NCBI GenBank assembly: GCA_934546935.1
Contig: CAKTEH010000003.1
Span: forward strand, 62,001-126,000
DNA from: an uncultured Eubacteriales bacterium
Lineage (GTDB): Bacteria > Bacillota > Clostridia > Oscillospirales > QAMX01
Direction of reading: 5' to 3'
Length of the DNA stretch: 64,000 bases
Under the pieces are notes generated by a model. It saw nothing but the letters and a program-made list of their open reading frames with translations, was not told the DNA's origin and did no database searches. The translations under genes and the position numbers were made by a program. Shown here piece by piece: positions 17,022 to 24,727 of the stretch (positions are counted from its first letter, which is position 1; each line of letters opens with the position of its first letter).

Positions 17022-17510
17022 TTACAGGTGTGCAAGGCAATGGTTTAAATGGGAAAGCGCTTCGGCGGCGGTCTGTTCGCGGATTTCGGTACGGGAGCCT
17101 TTGAAATGGTATTCGCGGCAGACATAACGCCCGCCCGGAAGGGCCAGGGCGATATAGACAAGGCCCACCGGTTTTTCGGTATTGTCGGAAGCGGGACCCG
17201 CGATCCCGGTCGTACCGACGCCAATGTCTGCATCCATCAGCCGCCGCACGCCGCGGGCCATGCACAGCGCTACTGGCTCGCTGACTGCGCCGCAGCGCCG
17301 CAGCAGGCCGGCGCCGACACCCAGGACCCGGTTTTTGACTTCATTGGAGTAAGAGCATACGCCGCCGGGCAGCACAGCCGACGCGCCGGAAATATCGGTT
17401 ATAAGCTTTGTCAGCAGCCCGCCGGTGCAGGATTCGGCAAAAGCGGCGGTTAAGCCGCGCATGGCGAGCAATTTAACGGCCTGTTCGGCCTGTTCATAGG
17501 CTGGATTCAT
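17022..17510 (-). CDS. CinA-family C-terminal domain protein (nicotinamide-nucleotide amidase type)
   Basis: 162-residue stand-alone CinA C-terminal domain (PncC-like), which in characterised members deamidates NMN in pyridine-nucleotide recycling. Seen: AESCTGGLLTKLITDISGAS, the GVCSYSNEVK segment, and GTTGIAGP. The N-terminal MoeA-like domain of long CinA proteins is absent. Its ATG overlaps the thiI stop (ATGA), so the two are translated together. Confidence 0.9.
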   Translation of the reverse strand: MNPAYEQAEQAVKLLAMRGLTAAFAESCTGGLLTKLITDISGASAVLPGGVCSYSNEVKNRVLGVGAGLLRRCGAVSEPVALCMARGVRRLMDADIGVGTTGIAGPASDNTEKPVGLVYIALALPGGRYVCREYHFKGSRTEIREQTAAEALSHLNHCLAHL

Positions 17511-18676
17511 CGGATTGTCACCTCCTGTGCCGTGCGCACCGCCTGTTCAACCAGTTCCCCGACGTTGAGGCTGCACTCGGCTTTTTCGATTTCGGAAAGC
17601 ACTGGATGCACCTTCGGATGCTTTGGAGTGAAGACGGTGCAGCAATCCTCATAGGGCAGGATGGAGGTATCGAAAGTCCCAATCTGGCGTGCATAAACGA
17701 TGATATCTTTCTTATCCATACCGATCAGGGGACGGAAAATTGGAATTCCCGCAACGTCTTCGGTTGCGGTCAGCGCTTCCATCGTCTGGCTTGCAACCTG
17801 CCCCAGGCTTTCGCCGGTAATCATACAGCCGCAATTGCGGGCAAGGGCGAGCTGCTGCGCCACGCGCACCATAAACCGGCGGGTCAGGACCGTGAAATAT
17901 TCCGCCGGGCAGTTATCGCGGATCTGTTCCTGGATCTCTGTAAAAGAGGCGATGTGCAGGCGTATCGGGCCTGTATATTGTGCGACGATGGATAAAAGCG
18001 TTTTCACTTTCTCCAACGCTTCCTCAGAGGTGTAGGGATAGGACTGGAAATGCACCGCTTCAAGCGCAAGACCGCGCCGGGCCATCAGCCAACCCGCAAC
18101 CGGGCTGTCGATGCCGCCGGAAATCATGAGCATACCGCGGCCGTTTATGCCGCCCGGCAGGCCGCCCGCGCCGGGGGCCGGCAGGGCATGGATATACGCG
18201 CCCGCTTCGCGGATCTCAATATATACGGTAAGCTCCGGGTTGTGTACATCGACCCGCAGATTTTCAAAATCGTCGTCAATGCGCCCGCCAATGTCCTGCA
18301 TAATCTGGATAGAGGTCAGCGCAAAGCGCTTATCGGCGCGCTTTGCCTCAACTTTAAAGCTCTCTGCCTGTGCAAGCGCGCCGGAAAGATAAGTTTTCAC
18401 CGTTTCATAAACGGCGTCCATATCCTTTTCACACACAGCCGCACGGCTGATGGCGACGATGCCAAAAATTTTTTCACAGCGTTTAAGCGCAAGCGGCATA
18501 TCAAAATCCGCGGTTTCCGGTTCAATATAGATCGTACTTTGGCGAGAATCGATGCGGCACAGGCCGCAGGGCTTTAAGCGGCGGCGGATATCGGCAACCA
18601 GCTTTTCTTCAAATTTGTAGCGGTTCAGGCCCTTGAGCACGAGCTCGCCGAGCTTTAACAAAATGACTTCTTTCAT
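17507..18676 (-). CDS. thiI: tRNA 4-thiouridine synthase
   Basis: 389-residue enzyme that activates U8 of tRNA for sulfur insertion and also supports thiazole formation in thiamine synthesis. Seen: an N-terminal ferredoxin-like plus THUMP region (about 1-165) and a PP-loop ATPase domain with SGGIDSPVAG. The C-terminal rhodanese domain of the E. coli enzyme is absent, as is usual in Firmicutes, so sulfur should come directly from a partner cysteine desulfurase. That gene lies 12 bases upstream. Confidence 0.94.
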   Translation of the reverse strand: MKEVILLKLGELVLKGLNRYKFEEKLVADIRRRLKPCGLCRIDSRQSTIYIEPETADFDMPLALKRCEKIFGIVAISRAAVCEKDMDAVYETVKTYLSGALAQAESFKVEAKRADKRFALTSIQIMQDIGGRIDDDFENLRVDVHNPELTVYIEIREAGAYIHALPAPGAGGLPGGINGRGMLMISGGIDSPVAGWLMARRGLALEAVHFQSYPYTSEEALEKVKTLLSIVAQYTGPIRLHIASFTEIQEQIRDNCPAEYFTVLTRRFMVRVAQQLALARNCGCMITGESLGQVASQTMEALTATEDVAGIPIFRPLIGMDKKDIIVYARQIGTFDTSILPYEDCCTVFTPKHPKVHPVLSEIEKAECSLNVGELVEQAVRTAQEVTIR

Positions 18677-18688
18677 GGTTTCTCCTGC

Positions 18689-19816
18689 TCACTTTCTGTG
18701 AAAACGCGCGTATGCCTCGCCCAATGCGGAGACAAGCGCGTCAAGATCGGTTTTCTCCGTCAGTTCAGACATGCTGACGCGGATGGTGCAGTCGATTTTT
18801 TCCGGTGCAAGGCCGCAGGCGGAAAGCACATGGCTGCGCCTGCCTTTTGCACAGGCCGAACCGGCCGAAACATAGACGCCGCGGTCGGAGAGGATACGCA
18901 GCACAACCTCGCTGCGGCAGCCGGGCAGGCAGAGGCTTGCGATATGGGGCACCCCTTTAAACTGGATCTGCGCCGGGAACGGCGCTTGCGCCAGGCACTG
19001 TTCCAGATATGTGCGCAGCCCCACCAGATGCGCGGCGTTTTCTGAGAATTTTTCGCGCCCAAGCCTTGCAGCAACGCCGAAAGCTGCGATGGAAGCGAGG
19101 TTTTCCGTGCCGGAGCGGGCGCCGTGCTCCTGCCCCCCGCCGCGGATGAGCGGGGTAACGCGCATGCCGGAGCGGATATACAGCGCGCCGACGCCCTTGG
19201 GCGCGTGGATTTTATGACCGGACAGGCTCATATAATCGACGCCGAGCGCGGGCGCGTCTATGGGTACTTTAAAAAGGCCCTGCACTGCGTCGGTATGCAG
19301 AAGCGCGGGATGCCGGCGTTCGTTCAGCAGCTGGCGCACGGCATGAATGGGGTTGACCGCTCCGGTTTCGTTGTTGACCAGCATAAGCGTAATCAGCGCA
19401 GTATCCTCGCGCAGCGCCGCGGCGACGTCTTCAATGCGCACAGCGCCGTCGGGGCCGGGCTTTAAGTAGCTGACTTCCACGCCGTTTGCTTCCAGCGGGC
19501 GCAGCGTTTCCAGTACGCTTGGATGTTCAGCGGCGCTGGTGATGATATGGCGGCCGACACGGCGGTTGGAAAAAGCGGCGGAGAGGATCGCCTGGTTGTT
19601 AGACTCGCTGCCGCAGGAGGTAAAAAGGATTGCGCCGGGCGGCGCACCGACTGCGGCGGCGACTTCGCGGCGGGCCTCGGACAGCTCGTGCGCGGCAAGC
19701 TTGCCCATGGCGTGCAGGCTGGACGGGTTGGCATAATTTTCACTCATCAGAGCCACAGCACGCAGTACGGCCTCAGGGCAGACGCGGGTTGTGGCGGCGT
19801 TATCCAGATAATGCAT
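18689..19816 (-). CDS. Cysteine desulfurase (IscS/NifS type)
   Basis: 375-residue PLP enzyme that takes sulfur from cysteine as a persulfide. Seen: MHYLDNAATTRVCPEAV, the PLP-binding Lys in SGHKIHAPKGVG, and the persulfide Cys in SAGSACAKGRR. The start at 19816 has GGAAAGGA upstream; a longer frame without family match extends 41 codons further. It sits 12 bases before thiI, as in other Firmicutes where a dedicated desulfurase feeds ThiI. It is distinct from the truncated iscS at 24.5 kb. Confidence 0.94.
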   Translation of the reverse strand: MHYLDNAATTRVCPEAVLRAVALMSENYANPSSLHAMGKLAAHELSEARREVAAAVGAPPGAILFTSCGSESNNQAILSAAFSNRRVGRHIITSAAEHPSVLETLRPLEANGVEVSYLKPGPDGAVRIEDVAAALREDTALITLMLVNNETGAVNPIHAVRQLLNERRHPALLHTDAVQGLFKVPIDAPALGVDYMSLSGHKIHAPKGVGALYIRSGMRVTPLIRGGGQEHGARSGTENLASIAAFGVAARLGREKFSENAAHLVGLRTYLEQCLAQAPFPAQIQFKGVPHIASLCLPGCRSEVVLRILSDRGVYVSAGSACAKGRRSHVLSACGLAPEKIDCTIRVSMSELTEKTDLDALVSALGEAYARFHRK

Positions 19817-20034
19817 GGTTTTTTCCTTTCCGCTGGGCACAGTATGTTGTGCGCAGACAGGCCGGGATATTCTTTTCCGGTATTTTGAGAGGATACTCCT
19901 ATCCAAGCATAGTATAGCAGATATTTGCGAAAAGCGCAAAGCGATTCGCGGCGCATTCTTCCTTTTCTTTTGATTTTTCCACCTGTGCGTTCGGTTTTTT
20001 ATTTCTTGGATGTATAGGGTATGTTTATCTTTTT

Positions 20035-20285
20035 TGACTTTTGCCTCTTGCTTCTCCTTTCCGTGTTGCAGGGGAAAGGGTATGCGGAGAAAAACGCTTT
20101 AAAAAATATGCAAGGGCGGGACGGGGCTGCGCTTCCCGGAGTCCTGTGTGTTTTTGACGGCATGCGCATTAAAAACACACCATATCTCCTTCTTTTTTCC
20201 GCAGAAAAACGAGGGCCGGGGATAACGTGCCCGGTTTCTGAACGGGGAACGGGCGTTTCCCGATAGGTAGAGATACCGCACGCAA
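20035..20285. repeat. Structured intergenic repeat, copy B
   Basis: Undivided copy of the element seen at 7.4-7.8 kb. It has the shared GCGGGACGGGG core at 20116, the hairpin TGTTTTTGACG...CATTAAAAACA (20148-20176) and a second GCCCGG/GGAACGGGC hairpin near 20229-20257. The arms TGCGGAGAAAAA (20083) and TTTTTTCCGCA (20192-20202) could also pair across the element. Its two blocks are contiguous, unlike copy A. It lies 220-470 bases upstream of the cysteine desulfurase on the opposite strand sense. The rest of 19817-20335 shows no gene. Confidence 0.55.
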
Positions 20286-20335
20286 AACCCACGCTTATAT
20301 TACTTCCAAACAATACAATTTTGGAGGTAAACTAT

Positions 20336-20587
20336 ATGAAAAAACTGATTTTCTGTGAATACAACTTTGATAATTACTGTGTGGAACTGAAATTCACCGG
20401 TGGCAGTATCGTTGCGATTGATGCCATTGCTGTCGAGAACGAAATTGCCTGTAATATATATATATGAACGGTCAGAGCTTGACTGCCTGATTTACAACGC
20501 TCCCTGGAGTATGCTGACCTTATTTTGAACGGGGACCCCGAAACGTTCTGGAAAACCGTAGCTGAATATAAACCTTCAGACAGCTGA
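20336..20587 (+). pseudogene. Broken DUF6061-type small protein gene
   Basis: ATG at 20336 after GGAGGT starts MKKLIFCEYNFDNYCVELKF, which resembles DUF6061 proteins common on clostridial mobile elements. The frame stops after 43 codons in a TA run (20451-20464). The rest of the family pattern (RSELDCLIYNAP, then LEYADLILNGD and a tail ending KPSDS) continues only if two frame changes are allowed: two extra bases in the TA run and one missing base near 20503. The gene is therefore degenerate. It marks the left edge of the AT-richer island. Confidence 0.6.
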
Positions 20588-20593
20588 TCGGCA

Positions 20594-20630
20594 TACCGCC
20601 TGTGGGAAAATCCTACAGACGGCATTTTCA
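20594..20630 (+). terminator. Weak terminator-like hairpin after the DUF6061 remnant
   Basis: Stem of about 12 pairs with two mismatches (CCGCCTGTGGGA against TCCTACAGACGG) followed by CATTTTC. Plausible end of the small gene. Confidence 0.35.
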
Positions 20631-20710
20631 TGCGGCTGCAAACTTGCTGAATCCTGCATAAAAAGATTTGAATTATCACGTCGAAAATTTATCAAGAAAA
20701 ATTCACACTT

Positions 20711-20744
20711 ACCTATTGACAAGATAGGTTTTATATACTACAAT
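20711..20744 (+). promoter_or_regulatory. Promoter and overlapping inverted-repeat operator of the metY leader
   Basis: TTGACA (20716-20721), 17-base spacer, TACAAT (20739-20744). The -35 box lies inside an inverted repeat ACCTAT-N7-ATAGGT (20711-20729). An Rrf2-type regulator gene lies at the other end of the island and has a similar repeat (CTACC-N8-GGTAG) in its own promoter, which makes it the first candidate binder. That link is inference. Confidence 0.6.
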
Positions 20745-20791
20745 AATACCAACCAGAAAGATAGGTAGAATGATGAAAGGAGACTACGGAT

Positions 20792-20926
20792 ATGAAACAA
20801 CGCGCTACTATCGTCGCTGCTATGATGATGGAGATGTGCATGTGGACTTGCCGCATGTGCGTGGCTTGTTGCGCTTATCTCTCCGATGTGCTCTCCGTAT
20901 CAAGAGTAAACCCTTGTGCCGCCTAA
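20792..20926 (+). CDS. Cys/Met-rich leader peptide of the metY-cysK attenuator
   Basis: 44-codon open frame with AAGGAG nine bases upstream. Its middle reads MMMEMCMWTCRMCVACC. Of 44 residues, 7 are Met and 6 are Cys, far above chance, and they are clustered. It lies between a strong promoter and a strong intrinsic terminator, about 200 bases before sulfur amino-acid genes: the layout of a ribosome-mediated attenuator that senses charged tRNA-Cys and/or tRNA-Met. A hairpin CCGCC/GGCGG (20919-20935) overlaps the last leader codons. The GGCGGA arm could alternatively pair with TTCGCC (20964-20969) in the terminator. No homologue is known to me, so the role rests on layout and composition. Confidence 0.7.
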   Translation: MKQRATIVAAMMMEMCMWTCRMCVACCAYLSDVLSVSRVNPCAA

Positions 20927-20952
20927 ACTTTGGCGGAATCACAATCGCTTAC

Positions 20953-20995
20953 AACCGAGAGACTTCGCCGGAGTCTCTCGGTTTATTTTTTTTAT
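20953..20995 (+). terminator. Attenuator terminator before metY
   Basis: Perfect 12-pair stem AACCGAGAGACT/AGTCTCTCGGTT (20953-20964 with 20972-20983) followed by a run of T from 20982. It is 27 bases after the leader stop codon and 140 bases before metY, so metY transcripts must read through it unless a second promoter exists. Confidence 0.8.
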
Positions 20996-21012
20996 AAGGC
21001 AGGTAATCACCT

Positions 21013-21090
21013 ATGGAAAACTATTATGAAAAGCTCGTCAGGGAGAATTTCCGGTTTGGACGAATGTGCCCTTGTAATCGTCATTTATAA
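21013..21090 (+). CDS. Small open frame between attenuator and metY
   Basis: 25 codons, MENYYEKLVRENFRFG ending RMCPCNRHL, with a weak AGGT site. It also carries a late Met-Cys-Pro-Cys and lies in the leader RNA. It could be a second short leader peptide or a gene remnant; there is no firm support for translation. Confidence 0.25.
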   Translation: MENYYEKLVRENFRFGRMCPCNRHL

Positions 21091-21133
21091 ATCCGATAAC
21101 AAATACATTCAATAACGAAAGGAAATCAAGATT

Positions 21134-22417
21134 ATGCCTAATTACAAATTTGAAACCTTACAGCTCCATGTCGGTCAGGAAAATCCCGACCCCGCAACCG
21201 ATGCCCGTGCAGTGCCGATTTATGCAACCGCTTCTTATGTGTTCCATAACTGCGAACACGCCGCCGCACGCTTCGGTCTTGCCGATGCAGGTAACATATA
21301 CGGCAGACTTACCAACTCCACACAGGACGTTCTTGAACAGCGTGTAGCGGCCCTCGAAGGCGGCGTTGCGGCTTTGGCTCTTGCATCAGGGGCAGCTGCA
21401 ATTACATATACGCTTGAGGCACTCGGGCAGAACGGCGGTCACTTCGTTGCACAAAAGACAATCTACGGCGGCAGTTATAATCTGCTGGCGCATACGCTTC
21501 CGAACTTTGGTATCACGGCAAGTTTTGTAAACATTCACGATCTTGCAGAGGTCGAGACGGCTATTCAGGATAGCACAAGAGCCATCTATATCGAGACGCT
21601 TGGCAATCCGAACAGCGATATTCCGGATATTGATGCTCTTGCGGAACTTGCCCACAGGCACGGTATTCCGCTTGTGGTCGATAATACTTTCGGCACACCG
21701 TATCTTATCCGCCCGATTGAACACGGTGCAGATATAGTTGTGCATTCCGCAACAAAATTCCTCGGGGGCCACGGCACAACGCTCGGCGGTATTATTGTGG
21801 ACTCCGGCAAATTTGATTGGCCGGCCAGCGGCAAATACCCCGCCATTGCAGAACCCAATCCGAGTTATCACGGCGTATCCTTTGTCAAGGCGGCCGGCGC
21901 GGCTGCGTTTGTAACATACATCCGTGCGGTGCTGCTGCGCGATACGGGCGCTACGATCTCTCCCTTTGCGGCGTTTCTGCTTTTGCAGGGCATTGAAACC
22001 CTGTCGCTTCGTCTGGAACGCCATGCGGAGAACACGAAAAAGGTTGTGGAATTTCTTGCAAACCATCCGCAGGTGGAGAAAGTCAATCACCCGTCCTTAC
22101 CCGATCATCCCGACCATGCACTGTATCAAAAGTATTTCCCAAACGGCGGCGGTTCTATCTTTACCTTTGAGATTAAAGGCGGTCAGGCAGAAGCCCATAA
22201 GTTTATTGACAGCCTTAAAATATTCTCTCTGCTGGCCAACGTTGCCGATGTAAAGAGTCTTGTTATCCATCCCGCAACGACAACGCACAGCCAGCTTTCC
22301 GCAGAAGAGCTTGCGGACCAGGGAATTAAGCCGAACACAATCCGCCTTTCTATTGGTACGGAACATATTGATGACATCATTGCCGACCTGCAAAACGGCT
22401 TTGATGCAGTAAAATGA
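21134..22417 (+). CDS. metY: O-acetylhomoserine sulfhydrylase (homocysteine synthase)
   Basis: 427-residue PLP enzyme of the Cys/Met-metabolism family that makes homocysteine from O-acetylhomoserine and sulfide. Seen: the opening FETLQLHVGQENPDPATDAR typical of MetY, the PLP Lys in VVHSATKFLGGHGTT, and the C-terminal ATTTHSQLSAEE. The length (about 425-430) separates it from shorter cystathionine lyases. GAAAGGAAA precedes the ATG. It is the first structural gene after the Cys/Met attenuator and is followed by cysK. Confidence 0.95.
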   Translation: MPNYKFETLQLHVGQENPDPATDARAVPIYATASYVFHNCEHAAARFGLADAGNIYGRLTNSTQDVLEQRVAALEGGVAALALASGAAAITYTLEALGQNGGHFVAQKTIYGGSYNLLAHTLPNFGITASFVNIHDLAEVETAIQDSTRAIYIETLGNPNSDIPDIDALAELAHRHGIPLVVDNTFGTPYLIRPIEHGADIVVHSATKFLGGHGTTLGGIIVDSGKFDWPASGKYPAIAEPNPSYHGVSFVKAAGAAAFVTYIRAVLLRDTGATISPFAAFLLLQGIETLSLRLERHAENTKKVVEFLANHPQVEKVNHPSLPDHPDHALYQKYFPNGGGSIFTFEIKGGQAEAHKFIDSLKIFSLLANVADVKSLVIHPATTTHSQLSAEELADQGIKPNTIRLSIGTEHIDDIIADLQNGFDAVK

Positions 22418-22433
22418 TTTGGAGGTTACAACT

Positions 22434-23366
22434 ATGTCTAAAATATATACGTCTGCCGATGGGCTTATCGGCAAAACGCCGCTTTTGGAACTCACCCATA
22501 TTGAAAAGAAATTCGGACTGAAAGCAAAGATTATCGCGAAACTGGAATATTTCAATCCGGCGGGATCTGTAAAGGACAGAATTGCAAAGGCGATTTTAGA
22601 TGATGCAGAAGCTTCGGGCAAACTGAAACCCGGCTCCGTCATAATCGAGCCTACTTCAGGCAATACTGGCATCGGACTGGCATCGGTTGCGGCGGCACGG
22701 GGGTACAGGATCATCCTTACAATGCCCGAAACCATGTCCGTAGAACGCAGGCAACTGATGAAAGCCTATGGCGCCGAGCTTGTGCTGACAGAAGGCGCAA
22801 AAGGGATGAAAGGCGCTATTGCAAAAGCCGAGGAACTTGCAAAGGAAATCCCGAACAGCTTTATCCCCGGACAGTTTGTAAACCCTGCCAATCCCAAAGC
22901 ACACAGGGAAAACACAGGCCCCGAAATCTATGAGGATACCGACGGAAAGGTGGATATTTTCGTGGCAGGAGTCGGAACCGGCGGTACGATCACGGGGGTT
23001 GGCGAATATCTCAAATCTCAAAATCCGAATATCAAGGTTGTAGCAGTGGAGCCTGCTTCTTCTGCGGTACTCTCTACAGGGGTCGCCGGACCGCATAAAA
23101 TCCAGGGTATCGGCGCAGGATTTGTTCCCAACGTGCTGAACACAGGGATTTACGATGAGATCATTCCTGTATCCAACGAGGATGCCTTTGCAACCGGAAA
23201 GCTGATCGGCAAGAGCGAAGGCGTGCTGGTCGGAATTTCATCGGGTGCGGCGGCATTCGCGGCAGTGGAACTTGCCAAGCGCCCCGAAAACGAGGGGAAA
23301 ACCATCGTTGTTTTACTTCCTGATACAGGCGACAGATATCTTTCGACACCGCTTTTTGCAGAATAA
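22434..23366 (+). CDS. cysK: Cysteine synthase A (O-acetylserine sulfhydrylase)
   Basis: 310-residue PLP enzyme that makes cysteine from O-acetylserine and sulfide. Seen: GLIGKTPLLEL, the PLP Lys in NPAGSVKDRIA, the TSGNTGIGLA loop, and GVGTGGTITG. The start at 22434 has GGAGG eight bases upstream; a longer frame would begin five codons earlier. It follows metY with 16 bases between and ends at a strong terminator. Confidence 0.96.
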   Translation: MSKIYTSADGLIGKTPLLELTHIEKKFGLKAKIIAKLEYFNPAGSVKDRIAKAILDDAEASGKLKPGSVIIEPTSGNTGIGLASVAAARGYRIILTMPETMSVERRQLMKAYGAELVLTEGAKGMKGAIAKAEELAKEIPNSFIPGQFVNPANPKAHRENTGPEIYEDTDGKVDIFVAGVGTGGTITGVGEYLKSQNPNIKVVAVEPASSAVLSTGVAGPHKIQGIGAGFVPNVLNTGIYDEIIPVSNEDAFATGKLIGKSEGVLVGISSGAAAFAAVELAKRPENEGKTIVVLLPDTGDRYLSTPLFAE

Positions 23367-23368
23367 TG

Positions 23369-23408
23369 AAAAGCGCCGGCGCCTTTGTTTTAGGCGCCGG
23401 CGCTTTTT
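23369..23408 (+). terminator. Strong terminator after cysK
   Basis: Fifteen-pair GC-rich stem AAAAGCGCCGGCGCC (23369-23383) with its complement at 23393-23407, running into TTTTT. It lies only 19 bases before the next start codon, so genes downstream need read-through or an embedded promoter. Confidence 0.8.
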
Positions 23409-23426
23409 AAGAAAAGGAGTATTCAA

Positions 23427-23963
23427 ATGTCCAATATTAAAAATCAGAACATAAAGCGTACAACCTATTGGCTGTGTACTACCGCCGTTTTTATGGCGTT
23501 GAATATAGCGATGAGCTCATTTGGTGTGCCTGTTCCAGGAGGTCACCTGTATATGAACGATATAATCATCTGTACAGCGGCGATCATACTGGATCCGTTT
23601 GCAGCGTTTATGGTCGGCGGTGTTGGTGCTTTTTTAGGCGACCTGTTCTTTTATCCGCTGCCTATGTTTGTCTCCCTCGTAACGCATGGTTTGCAAGCGG
23701 TAGTTATATCTTTGTTTTCACACTGTGTCCTTAAAAAGCACCCTGTACTGTCTTCGGGAATCGGAGTGACGCTTGGTGCTATCATCATGGTAATCGGATA
23801 TTCTCTCGGCAGAGCGTTCATTTACAGTACACCTGAATATGCGATTCTTAAACTTCCTTATCAGATTTTGCAGGCTGGTGTCGGTGCTATTGCCGGTATG
23901 TTTTTTTGCTGGAAGTGTAAATTTGTGGAACTGTTTAATAGACATATTTTTAGTGTTCAGTGA
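23427..23963 (+). CDS. ECF transporter S component-like membrane protein
   Basis: 178-residue integral membrane protein with about five to six hydrophobic segments. The pattern AVFMALNIAMSSFGVPVPGGHLYMND, a GGVGAFLGDLFFYPLPMFVSLVTHG segment and a late helix matches substrate-binding S subunits of energy-coupling-factor vitamin transporters. The energising EcfA/T subunits are not here and would be shared from elsewhere. Substrate is unknown; the setting suggests a sulfur-containing compound or cofactor precursor. AAAAGGAG precedes the start. It overlaps the next frame. Confidence 0.78.
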   Translation: MSNIKNQNIKRTTYWLCTTAVFMALNIAMSSFGVPVPGGHLYMNDIIICTAAIILDPFAAFMVGGVGAFLGDLFFYPLPMFVSLVTHGLQAVVISLFSHCVLKKHPVLSSGIGVTLGAIIMVIGYSLGRAFIYSTPEYAILKLPYQILQAGVGAIAGMFFCWKCKFVELFNRHIFSVQ

Positions 23964-23974
23964 GGAGACGTAAA

Positions 23975-24532
23975 ATGATACCTGCACCAGCGGAAGCATA
24001 TGCGCTTTTGAAAGAATATAATAGCGGAGAATTTCACCTAAAGCATGGCAGAATTGTCGGCTCTGTTATGCGATGGTATGCCGAAAGACTCGGGTTTGCT
24101 GAAGAAGCTGATTTTTGGGAAACGGTTGGTATTCTTCATGACCTTGATTTTGAACAATTCCCCGAGGAACATTGCAAGAAAGAACAGGAACTGCTCCGCC
24201 AGCATGGAGTGGATGAAAGCGTTGTCCATGCAACGGCGAGTCATGGCTACGCTTTGACGGTGGATATTAAACCGGAGCATCAGATGGAAAAAGTTCTTTA
24301 TGCTGTGGATGAGCTTACCGGCCTTATTGGTGCGGCAGCGATTATGCGCCCATCAAAAAGTGTTTCGGATTTGGAGCTAAAATCAGTTAAGAAAAAATAC
24401 AAAAACCCCAACTTTGCTGCAGGGTGTTCCAGAGAAGTGATTGAACGTGGTGCCGAAATGCTGGGGTGGACATTGGACGATCTGATTTCTGAAACGATCT
24501 TTGCCATGCGAGCATCCGACGATGTTGGTTAA
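23975..24532 (+). CDS. HD-domain hydrolase
   Basis: 185-residue protein with HD-superfamily metal ligands in order: His in LKHGRIV, His-Asp in GILHDLDFE, a His in ATASHGYA, and a later Asp in AVDEL. Such proteins are metal-dependent phosphohydrolases, often on nucleotides. GAGGAG lies eight bases before the ATG at 23975; a GTG five codons earlier is also possible. It directly follows the S-component gene, with the ribosome site inside that gene's end. Confidence 0.75.
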   Translation: MIPAPAEAYALLKEYNSGEFHLKHGRIVGSVMRWYAERLGFAEEADFWETVGILHDLDFEQFPEEHCKKEQELLRQHGVDESVVHATASHGYALTVDIKPEHQMEKVLYAVDELTGLIGAAAIMRPSKSVSDLELKSVKKKYKNPNFAAGCSREVIERGAEMLGWTLDDLISETIFAMRASDDVG

Positions 24533-24543
24533 GGAGAAAGATC

Positions 24544-24688
24544 ATGCAGATATATTTCAGATAATGCCGCAACAATAAAAATGGACAGACAAGCAATCAC
24601 CGCAATACGGCCGTATATGGATACCGTTTACGGAAATCCTTCCAGCCTGCACTCTGTAGAGTATTATCCCTATGGCGTGACCTCATAA
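24544..24688 (+). pseudogene. Truncated, frameshifted cysteine desulfurase (iscS remnant)
   Basis: The start MQIYF runs into a stop, but dropping one A near 24559 gives DNAATIKMDRQAITAIR and then YMDTVYGNPSSLHSV, the first 40 residues of IscS/NifS. The frame then passes into unrelated EYYPYGVTS and stops. The PLP Lys and persulfide Cys regions are gone, so at least 330 codons were deleted. It sits where iscS is expected before iscU. Confidence 0.7.
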
Positions 24689-24727
24689 ACGGAAAGAAAG
24701 ATTTTATTATAAAGCGAGGTTGTTCAT

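Noticed and set aside
20697..21133. SAM or T-box riboswitch upstream of metY
   Set aside because: No T-box core sequence (GGTGGNACCGCG) and no SAM-I-like arrangement is visible. The leader is short and is taken up by the peptide frame and terminator.
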